Assembly (NCBI GenBank): GCA_050012355.1
Contig: JBEKHI010000163.1
Location: 1-16,643, forward strand
Origin: JBEKHI01 sp050012355
Lineage (GTDB): Bacteria > Actinomycetota > Actinomycetes > Streptosporangiales > Streptosporangiaceae
DNA length: 16,643 bases
Direction of reading: 5' to 3'
Below are positions 1-6,430 of this stretch, piece by piece. The translations under genes were made by a program, and so were the position numbers. Below the pieces are notes generated by a model. It was not told the DNA's origin. It made no database searches and worked only from the letters and a program-made list of their open reading frames with translations. The first letter of the stretch is position 1. Every line of letters starts with the position of its first letter.

Positions 1-16
1 CGGCGTTACCCACGCG

Positions 17-775
17 ATGAGCGGGGACAACCGCAGGCCATGGGTCCTTCCGGTCGTCGCCGTTCTCGTGGTGCTCGTGCTGGTAGCCGCCGGCCTGGGC
101 ATCGACAAGGCGATCGGCTCGGCGGCCCCGGTGGCGGCGAGCACCCACGCGAACACGATCGCGGACGGGGCATCATCGAGCCCGACGCCCAGCCCGTCCC
201 ACGCGCCGAAAGCCAGCGCCTCGCGATCTGCCAAGTCCGCCAAGTCCGCCGGCTCGAACGGGACAACGGCGGCGTCGTCACCCGCGTCGCAGACACCCGC
301 GTCGCAGGCGTCGTCATCGGGCAGCACCCAGAGCTCGGCGCCGCAGCCGGTGGGGCCCGACCTGGCAGCGAACGGCTCCTTCGAGACCGGCTCATTGTCC
401 CCGTGGACCGACACTTCTGACTCATCCGTGATCAAAGGCAGCGCGGAGAGCGGCGAGTACCTGGTCCAGATGGACTCCCAGGGCGGTGGCGCTGGCGTCG
501 CGCAGACCATCACCGGGCTGACCCCCGGGGATACCTACGAGCTGATCGGCTGGGTGGCGTCCGGCTCGCCCGCCGCCACCACCTACATCGGCGTCAAGTT
601 CTACAGCAGCACGAACCCGGGTGGCGCGGACTACACAACCAGCGGCACGTCGTGGAGCGAAGGGGTCATCACCTTCACCCCGGCCGCCGGGTACACATCC
701 GCGCAGATCTGGTGCTGGCGCAAGATCGCCGGCATCGGCTACTGCGACAACCTCTCCGTCTACAAGATGAGCTGA
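17..775 (+). CDS. Membrane-anchored extracellular protein with CBM-like C-terminal domain
   Basis: The 252-residue protein has a short basic N-terminus and one hydrophobic segment at about residues 9-28, which acts as an uncleaved anchor or signal. A Ser/Thr/Ala/Pro-rich low-complexity linker follows at about 40-115. The folded C-terminal domain (about 116-252) begins with NGSFETGSLSPW and ends with CDNLSVYKM. That start and end pattern is typical of CBM4/9-like galactose-binding beta-sandwich domains, so binding of a glycan or the cell wall is inferred. Cys233 and Cys243 could form a disulfide. No LPXTG sorting signal is present. The frame stays open to the window edge and no Shine-Dalgarno sequence lies before the ATG at 17, so the true start could be upstream of this window. 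The 3' end overlaps the end of the convergent ATPase remnant by 16 bases. Confidence 0.8.
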   Translation: MSGDNRRPWVLPVVAVLVVLVLVAAGLGIDKAIGSAAPVAASTHANTIADGASSSPTPSPSHAPKASASRSAKSAKSAGSNGTTAASSPASQTPASQASSSGSTQSSAPQPVGPDLAANGSFETGSLSPWTDTSDSSVIKGSAESGEYLVQMDSQGGGAGVAQTITGLTPGDTYELIGWVASGSPAATTYIGVKFYSSTNPGGADYTTSGTSWSEGVITFTPAAGYTSAQIWCWRKIAGIGYCDNLSVYKMS

Positions 776-2350
776 CCGGGCCAGGCCCTGGCGCGCAGCA
801 GCCGCAGCCCGTTCAGGCCGACGATGACGGTCGACCCCTCGTGCCCGAGGACGCCGAGCGGCAGTGGCAGGTGCCCGGCCAGATCCCAGCCGACCAGGGC
901 GGCCCATCGCCGCTCCGGTGCTGGCGGCGGCCAGCGCGGGCGCGTCGTTGACCCCGTCCCCGGCCAGCAGCACCTTGCGACCGGCGCTCTGCAGTTCCCG
1001 AACGGCGCGTACCTTGTCCTCCGGCAGCAGCCCGGCCCGCACGTCGGTGATCCCGGCCTGCGCCGCTAGTCGCGCGGCCGCCCGCTGGTTGTCTCCGGTC
1101 AGCAGCACCGGCCCCTGCCCGGTGATCGCCGTGATCGCGGCGACCGCTCCGGCGGCGGCCGGCCGGATCCGGTCGGCGACCCCGAGCACCGCCACCGGCA
1201 CTCCGTCGACGCGCATGACGGCGGCGCTCAGCCCGTCGTCCGCCAGCGCCGCTAGGTCAGCGGGACCGGGACTGCCGATCTCGATCCGGTGCCCGCCGGC
1301 CATCGCCGTAATGCCCCGTCCGGGCCGCGCGCTGAACTCGGTCGCCGGCTCCACCGGCAGCCCGGCGTCCGGGCGGCGGTGACGATCGCTCGGCCAAGCG
1401 GATGCTCCGACGGCTGTTCGGCGGACGCGGCCAGGACCAGGATCCGCTGCTCGTCCAGCCCGGCGCCGGGGAGCACCTGGATGGCGGCCAGCCGGGGAGC
1501 CCCCTCGGTCAGGGTGCCGGTCTTGTCGAACGCGACCAGCCCGGTGCCGCCGGTCTCCTCCATCACCAAGGCGGATTTGATCAGCACCCCGTGCCGGCCG
1601 GCGTTGGCCATCGCGGCCAGCAGCGGCGGCATGGTGGCGAGCACCACCGCGCACGGCGAGGCGACGATCATGAACGTCATCGCGCGCAGCAGCGACACCT
1701 GAAACGCCTCGCCCGCCAGCAGCGGGATCGCGAACAACAGCACGGTGGCGGAGACCATCGCGATGGAGTACCGCTGCTCGACCTTCTCGATGAACAGCTG
1801 AGTGCGGGCCTTGGTCGCCGACGCCTCCGTCACCATCGCCACGATCCGCGCGATCACGAAGTCCGCCGCGGGCCTGCTGACCTGGATGTTCAGCATCCCG
1901 GTGCCGTTCACGGTCCCGGCGAACACCTCATCCCCTGGCAGCTTGGGTGCGGGCAGCGGCTCGCCGGTGATCGTCGCCTGATCCACCTCACTCGCCCCGG
2001 CCGTCACCTGACCGTCGGCGGCGATCCGCTCGCCTGGCCGTACCAGGATCAGGTCCCCAGCCGAGAGTACCGCCGCGTCCACCAGTTCCTCGGCGCCGTC
2101 CGCGCTGAGCCGCGCCGCGCGATCCGGTGCCAGGTCAAGCAGGCCGCGGACCGCCCGCTCGGTGTGATGGGTGGCGACCGCCTCCAGCGCTCCCGAGGTC
2201 GCGAAGATCACGATCAGCAGCCCGCCGTCCAGCACCTGGCCCACCGCCGCCGCGCCGATCGCGGCGGCCACCATCAGCAGGTCGACGTCCAGGGTCTTGT
2301 CGCGCAGTGCCCGAACCCCGACCAGGCCGGGTTCCCAGGTTGCTAGACGA
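760..2350 (-). pseudogene. Decayed P1B-4 type heavy-metal-transporting P-type ATPase
   Basis: Three reading-frame pieces together read as one metal P-type ATPase. The first piece (about 2350-1370) starts at the third membrane helix of typical relatives. It holds TITGEP (actuator), SPC in the transport helix, and DKTGTLTEG with the phosphorylated Asp. After SEHPLGRAIVTAAR the frame breaks near 1370, where one base appears to be missing from a G run on the coding strand. The second piece carries LLTGDN and GDGVNDAPAL. At about 901 it breaks again, and roughly 50 residues that normally follow AMG (the GSDLALETAD region and a membrane helix) are absent. The last piece resumes with GWDLAGHLPLPLGV and GHEGSTVIVGLNGLRLL, then stops at 760-762. 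SPC plus HEG(S/T) is the P1B-4 (CoaT/CtpD, Co/Ni/Fe export) signature. With its first helices missing too, it is very unlikely to be functional. Confidence 0.88.
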
Positions 2351-2421
2351 GGCCGTGTACCACAGCGAGCACCTTCGCCTCGGGTTGCGCGACCCGCGTG
2401 ATCTCCCGGCTATCGTCTAGC
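2342..2421. repeat. 9-bp inverted repeats flanking an orphan 62-bp segment
   Basis: GCTAGACGA (2342-2350) and TCGTCTAGC (2413-2421) are perfect inverse complements. The right copy contains the stop codon of the MarR-hydrolase gene. The left copy lies exactly where recognisable ATPase sequence begins. The 62 bases between them match neither neighbour. This could be a weak terminator stem, the scar of a rearrangement, or chance. Confidence 0.35.
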
Positions 2422-3700
2422 GCAGACCGTGACGGTCCGCCCAGTCCGAGACGGCGGCGGCGATCTCTGCCGGACGGTCCTCGGGCGCGTGATGCCCGGC
2501 CTGGCCGCAAGCCACGATCTCGAGCGAGGCGATGTGGCTCGCGCACCAGTCCGCCATCGTTTCGCTGATGAGCAGGGTTGGTGAGCCTGCAAAGGTCATC
2601 AGCAGCTTCGGTACGCCGGGGCTGGTCGCTAGCCACGCGTCGTAGGATTCGATCCGTTTCACCAGGTCGGCCGGTTCGCCGCCGAGCGGCATCTGCCTCG
2701 CCCAGGCGAGCAGCGGACGGCGGCTCTCCCGGGTCGGGTACGGCGCGAGGTACACCGCCAGGTCTGCCTCGCTGACGGGAGTGAGCACGGCGCCGGTGAA
2801 CGCCTGCCTGACCATCTGGTCCTGGTCGAGATACAGCTTCTCGCCGTCGTCGCCGCGGACTCGCTCGCCCCGCGCTCGTGCCTGCGGGGACAGTTCGTCC
2901 CAGCTCATCGGTTTGACGATGCTCTCCGCGAATGCGATACCAGCCACTCGATCGGGGTGGCGGGCCGCCCAGTCGAAGGCCAGCGCTCCACCCCAGTCAT
3001 GGCCGACCATAACGACGCGTTCGAGTCCCAGCGCGTCGAACCATCCATCCAGGTAGCGAGCGTGATCGTCAAAGCTGTAGGCGATATCGGGCTTGGCTGA
3101 CTGGCCCATGCCGATGAGGTCGGGCGTCAGTAGCCGGGCGTTCGGCACGCCGGGGAGGACGTTGCGCCACAGGTGAGACGAGGCCGGGTTGCCGTGCAGG
3201 AAGACGAACGGCGTCCCGCTGCCCTCATCTTCATAGTGGATCGCGTTGATTTCTGGCATGGGGCTCCTTAACATCTCGAGCGGGGTGTCGAGCAGGGTGG
3301 TCAGGTCCTGGACGAACGCCTTTGTCCGCGGGTCGTTGCGGCCGCCGAGCGGTGCCAGCAGGCGGGTCAGCAGCTTGTTCACTTCTTTGATGGCGGGCGC
3401 GGTGATCTCGCGTCCCCGGTCGGTAAGGGTCAGCCTGATGGCCCTGGTGTCTTTGGTGTCACGGACGCGTTCGATGAGGCCGTCGGCGTCGAGTGAGCGG
3501 GCCAGTTTGGAGACGTACAGCGCTTCCAGGCCGGTGTGGTCGGCGAGTTCGCGCTGAGTCGGCGGCTGCTTCATGCCGTAGAGAGAGGCCAGCAGTACGT
3601 ACTGCGCGTGCGTCAGCCCAAGCGGCGCGAGTGCGCGGTCAACGGCGACCCGCCACTTCATCGCTAGCCGCCACACCAGGTAGCCGGGCGTTGGTTCCAT
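2417..3700 (-). CDS. MarR regulator fused in frame to haloalkane-dehalogenase-like alpha/beta hydrolase
   Basis: A single 427-residue ORF. Residues 1-147 are a full-length MarR protein, with winged-helix core about 48-100 (TQRELADHTGLEALYVSKLA, then the wing DTKDTRAIRLTLTDRG). Residues 148-427 are a complete 280-residue alpha/beta hydrolase. HGNPASSHLWRN and GHDWGG are hallmarks of haloalkane dehalogenases. By alignment from memory the nucleophile is Asp235, the halide-binding residues Asn171 and Trp236, the acid Glu259 and the base His403. An epoxide hydrolase or other related activity is possible. The junction holds AAGGAG, four bases and an ATG, so the hydrolase could also be translated alone from 3259. 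The only in-frame TTA leucine codon I found in this ORF (3271-3269) is four codons before that ATG. Substrate unknown; the regulator probably senses the same or a related compound. Confidence 0.85.
   Translation of the reverse strand: MEPTPGYLVWRLAMKWRVAVDRALAPLGLTHAQYVLLASLYGMKQPPTQRELADHTGLEALYVSKLARSLDADGLIERVRDTKDTRAIRLTLTDRGREITAPAIKEVNKLLTRLLAPLGGRNDPRTKAFVQDLTTLLDTPLEMLRSPMPEINAIHYEDEGSGTPFVFLHGNPASSHLWRNVLPGVPNARLLTPDLIGMGQSAKPDIAYSFDDHARYLDGWFDALGLERVVMVGHDWGGALAFDWAARHPDRVAGIAFAESIVKPMSWDELSPQARARGERVRGDDGEKLYLDQDQMVRQAFTGAVLTPVSEADLAVYLAPYPTRESRRPLLAWARQMPLGGEPADLVKRIESYDAWLATSPGVPKLLMTFAGSPTLLISETMADWCASHIASLEIVACGQAGHHAPEDRPAEIAAAVSDWADRHGLR
3264..3269 (-). promoter_or_regulatory. 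Internal Shine-Dalgarno before the hydrolase domain
   Basis: On the coding strand AAGGAG is followed by CCCC and the ATG at 3259-3257, which is codon 148 of the fused ORF. This would be the normal ribosome-binding site of a separate hydrolase gene, and it supports dual translation. Confidence 0.6.
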
Positions 3701-3707
3701 GCCAGTT

Positions 3708-3736
3708 AGTGTACATGGCTATTAAGTACATAGCTA
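3708..3736 (-). promoter_or_regulatory. Promoter/operator region of the marR-hydrolase gene with tandem 11-bp repeats
   Basis: GTACATGGCTA (3711-3721) and GTACATAGCTA (3726-3736), written on the plus strand, are direct repeats with one mismatch and a 15-bp period. They lie just upstream of the ATG at 3700. On the coding strand TACACT (3713-3708) could be the -10 box. It ends seven bases before the ATG and there is no Shine-Dalgarno sequence, so the transcript may be leaderless. The repeats would overlap the promoter, as expected for an autoregulatory MarR site, although most MarR sites are palindromic. Confidence 0.45.
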
Positions 3737-3747
3737 CTATTGGCGAT

Positions 3748-3803
3748 GCTGGTGGGTGCTGCATTGCCCAGGTTCTTTTCTTGGTAGTGCAGCACCAACC
3801 AGC
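3748..3803 (-). repeat. Palindromic element, copy 1
   Basis: An imperfect long hairpin. The outer arm 3748-3764 pairs with 3787-3803 with one mismatch and one G-T pair, and inner pairing continues through G-T pairs towards the loop. Its 52-base core (3750-3801), read on the minus strand, matches copy 2 (15366-15417, plus strand) at 41 of 52 positions, including TGCTGCA, the loop GAAAAGA and TGCAGCAC. It lies downstream of the TetR gene and upstream of the MarR-hydrolase gene, both on the minus strand. There is no U-tract, so it is not a classical terminator. Confidence 0.75.
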
Positions 3804-3898
3804 AACGCTCCGCTGCCGCGCGCCCAGCTGAGGTCGACGAGCGCCTATGCCCCCGGCCGGAGCCCCGAGTGCGATGAACTGGACGACGGCGGCGCGGT

Positions 3899-4603
3899 CT
3901 AACCAGCGAGATGGCTCGCGGCCCACGGTTGGCCCGTCAGCACGGCGAGGTGCAGCGAGACAAGCGTGTCCTCCAGATCCGGCAGCGTGCTGGTGAGGTC
4001 GGCGCGTACCCTGCACCGCACCAGTTCCGCGGTGGCCCCGGCGAGGCCCAGGCAGGCATCGAACGGAACCGACGGCCACTCGGGGTGACGTACTCGCGCC
4101 CGGTCATGCCAGGCGCGGTTGATCCGGGCGAACCGCCGGCTGGCGATGTACAGCCGTTCCACCGCGACCGGGCCGGCCGCGGGCATGTCGATGTAGAACA
4201 CCCGGGCAAACGCGGGCTCGTCCGCCAGAAACCGCAGGAACGCCCGGCACCCCGCGCGCAACACATCCTCGTCCGGCGCTCCGGACGGGACCGCGCGGGC
4301 GGCGGCCAGCACCCGGCTCGCCATCAGTTGCCCGCCCTCGCGGGTCGCCTCGAGGAAGCAATCCTCTTTGCCGCTGAAGTGTGCGTAGAAGGCGGCCCGT
4401 GAGACCTTGGCCTGGCGCACGATGTCGGCGACCGTGACGGTGGCGTAGTCCGACGCGGCCACGGCGCCGACCGCGGCCCGCAACAGACGCTGGCGCTGCG
4501 AGGCCAGCACGGCCCGGGCTGGCAACCGGCTGCGGCCTCGGGGCAGACCGGGCTTTCCCTCATGGGATCCGGCGAGCGTACCCCCTTGCACGGCGTCAGC
4601 CAT
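3899..4603 (-). CDS. TetR-family transcriptional regulator
   Basis: The 234-residue protein has a basic N-terminal tail of about 30 residues, then the TetR DNA-binding domain at about 36-82. VTVADIVRQAKVSRAAFYAH and FSGKEDCFLEA form the helix-turn-helix and the following helix. The C-terminal two thirds is a helical ligand pocket with no family I can name. The gene is divergent from the MFS transporter gene, and a perfect palindrome lies between the two starts, so it most likely represses both itself and the transporter until a ligand binds. The ATG at 4603 has no Shine-Dalgarno sequence. TACTCT (4615-4610) sits six bases upstream of it, which fits a leaderless message; a later internal start is possible. 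Confidence 0.88.
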   Translation of the reverse strand: MADAVQGGTLAGSHEGKPGLPRGRSRLPARAVLASQRQRLLRAAVGAVAASDYATVTVADIVRQAKVSRAAFYAHFSGKEDCFLEATREGGQLMASRVLAAARAVPSGAPDEDVLRAGCRAFLRFLADEPAFARVFYIDMPAAGPVAVERLYIASRRFARINRAWHDRARVRHPEWPSVPFDACLGLAGATAELVRCRVRADLTSTLPDLEDTLVSLHLAVLTGQPWAASHLAG

Positions 4604-4627
4604 GCGCCTAGAGTAACGGGAAAATAT

Positions 4628-4651
4628 CTAAAGTACGTAATCGTACTTTAG
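4628..4651. promoter_or_regulatory. Palindromic TetR operator between tetR and the MFS gene
   Basis: CTAAAGTACG (4628-4637) and CGTACTTTAG (4642-4651) are perfect inverse complements around a TAAT spacer, 24 bp in all. The site lies between the divergent starts at 4603 and 4697, in a short AT-rich island. Length, symmetry and position are those of a TetR dimer site that would cover both promoters. Confidence 0.85.
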
Positions 4652-4696
4652 TCCGTGCGCGCGTCAGCGGAGACGTGGTGCGGAGAGGGGTTGCAG

Positions 4697-6379
4697 ATGA
4701 CAGCCACCACCAGCAGCGCCCAGCCAGCCGGAATCGTGAATGGTCTCTGGCGGCGTGAGCTCCTTCATTACCCCGAAACGCGGGCCAGGATGTGGTACCT
4801 GGCCATCGTCGTGCTCGCGACGATCGTCTTGTACTACCAGTTCTACATAGCGGGGGCGGTCTCGCCCTCCATCATCGCCGGGTACGGCATGACGTTCCCG
4901 TTTTACGTGTACATCATCGTGGTCGCGAACGCGGTCGGAGCGTTCGGCTCGCTGGCCGCGGGTCTCGCCGACCGGTGGGGCCGCGCCAACCTGGTCGCCT
5001 ACGGGCTGCTGATCACCGGAGCGCTGGCGCTCTTCGGTATCCCGAACGCGTCCGGCAAGTGGACATACGCCGTGTTGTTCTCCGCGATCGGCCTGGTCGA
5101 GGGCGTTATCCTGGTCGCCACCCCGGCTCTGGTCCGCGACTACTCGCCCCAGCTCGGCCGGGCTTCGGCGATGGGCTTCTGGACGCTGGGGCCGGTGGTC
5201 GGCAGCCTGGTGGTCGCCGTGGTGTCCAGTAACACAGTGGGCAGCCTGCACCCCTGGCAGGACCAGTTCATCATCTGCGGCATCGTCGGCGTCGCGGTCG
5301 GGGTGATCGCGGTGTTCGGGTTGCGGGAGCTGTCGCCGGGACTGCGTGACCAGCTCATGGTGTCGCTGCGGGACCGCGCGCTGATCGAGGCGCGTGCCCG
5401 CGGCATCGACATCGCGGACTCGTTGCGGCGTCCGTGGCGGCAGATGCTGCGGTTGGACATCGTCGGCTCGGCGTTCGCGATATCGGTGTTCCTGCTGTTC
5501 TACTACACCGCGGTCGGGTTCTTCACGGTGTACTTCACCACCTTGCACGGCTTCTCGCTGTCGACCGCCAATAGCATCGGGAACTGGTTCTGGGCGTTCG
5601 ACGCGGGCGCGCTGATCGTGTTCGGGATCATCTCCGACCGATTGCGGGTACGCAAGCCGTTCATGGTGGCCGGCGCGATCGGCGCGATCGTGATGACCAT
5701 CGTGTTCCTTAACCTAGGCGCGACCACCTCGTTTGCCACGTTCGCCATCGTGATCAGCTTCCTGGCCGTGTTCCTCGCGATCGCTTACGGCCCGTGGATG
5801 GCGAGCTTCACCGAGACGGTGGAGAAGCACAACCCGGCGCTGATCGCGACCGGCCTGGCCGTCTGGGGATGGATCATCCGGGCGGTGATCGCGATCTCGA
5901 TCTTTATCCTGCCGTCGGTCGTGAGCTCGATGACCCCGCTGGTCACCTACGGCTCGTCGGTCACCGCCCTGTCGGCCAAGTACGCCCCGGAGCTAGCCAC
6001 GTCCAAGGCGATCGACGCGAAGACGCTCGCGGCGCTGCAAGCGAATCCAGCGAATACGACAGCGGCGACCACGGCAGTGGGGGAGATCGTGACGGCCTTC
6101 CACGTCAGTCCGGCGGTCGCCACCCAGCGGCTCACCGCGCTTGCCGCCGTGCCCAAGTCCGACGAGGCATTCCTGAACGCACACGGCTCCGCCGTGGTGA
6201 CCGCCGCGGCAGCCGCTCCTGGCCAGTGGCGGAACTGGTGGTGGATCTGCGTCGGCGGCGATGTCGTCTTCCTGCCGTTCATCCTTGTCATGGCCGGCCG
6301 GTGGAGCCCTCGCCGGGCCCGTGAGGACGCCGAAGCGCACGAGCGCAAGGTCCAGCAGGAGCTCGCCGACCTGCAGTAG
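4697..6379 (+). CDS. MFS transporter with large loop between its last two helices
   Basis: A 560-residue major facilitator superfamily permease. The ATG at 4697 is chosen because GGAGAGGGG (4682-4690) lies six bases before it; an in-frame GTG at 4655 overlaps the operator region and lacks such a site. About 12 hydrophobic segments are visible. DRWGR at 92-96 is the loop 2-3 signature, and SDRLRVRK at about 313-320 is its counterpart in the second half. A roughly 100-residue Ala/Thr-rich, probably extracytoplasmic segment (412-512) precedes the last helix. I recall the same insert in a family of actinobacterial permeases, so it looks like a family trait. The C-terminus is a charged cytoplasmic helix. 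Substrate unknown. Control by the divergent TetR suggests efflux or uptake of a small ligand of that regulator. Confidence 0.9.
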   Translation: MTATTSSAQPAGIVNGLWRRELLHYPETRARMWYLAIVVLATIVLYYQFYIAGAVSPSIIAGYGMTFPFYVYIIVVANAVGAFGSLAAGLADRWGRANLVAYGLLITGALALFGIPNASGKWTYAVLFSAIGLVEGVILVATPALVRDYSPQLGRASAMGFWTLGPVVGSLVVAVVSSNTVGSLHPWQDQFIICGIVGVAVGVIAVFGLRELSPGLRDQLMVSLRDRALIEARARGIDIADSLRRPWRQMLRLDIVGSAFAISVFLLFYYTAVGFFTVYFTTLHGFSLSTANSIGNWFWAFDAGALIVFGIISDRLRVRKPFMVAGAIGAIVMTIVFLNLGATTSFATFAIVISFLAVFLAIAYGPWMASFTETVEKHNPALIATGLAVWGWIIRAVIAISIFILPSVVSSMTPLVTYGSSVTALSAKYAPELATSKAIDAKTLAALQANPANTTAATTAVGEIVTAFHVSPAVATQRLTALAAVPKSDEAFLNAHGSAVVTAAAAAPGQWRNWWWICVGGDVVFLPFILVMAGRWSPRRAREDAEAHERKVQQELADLQ

Positions 6380-6381
6380 TT

Positions 6382-6421
6382 CTCCGTGCCCCTCGCCACC
6401 CGGGTGGCGAGGGGCACGGAG
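6382..6421. terminator. Bidirectional terminator, perfect 40-bp palindrome
   Basis: Each arm is 20 bp (6382-6401 and 6402-6421), fully complementary with no spacer; the centre reads CACCCGGGTG. It starts three bases after the MFS stop codon and ends ten bases before the stop of the convergent gene at 6431, so it can end both transcripts. It lacks a U-tract, as many actinobacterial terminators do. Confidence 0.9.
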
Positions 6422-6430
6422 CCGTTCGCG

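Noticed and set aside
1402..2346. Long plus-strand reading frame of 314 codons across the ATPase remnant
   Set aside because: Its product is low-complexity Arg/Gly/His-rich and runs antisense to clear ATPase motifs; it is a GC-driven shadow.
3748..3803. Reading palindrome copy 1 as an ordinary terminator of tetR
   Set aside because: It lies about 100-150 bases after the tetR stop, lacks a U-tract, and its homology to copy 2 calls for a different explanation.
3639..4079. Minus-strand 146-codon frame spanning the tetR end and the marR upstream region
   Set aside because: It runs in a shadow frame of tetR and through the palindrome and promoter region; the composition is not protein-like.
4664..5548. 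Minus-strand reading frame of 294 codons opposite the MFS gene
   Set aside because: It is charged and repetitive with no domain, and lies fully antisense to strong membrane-protein coding.
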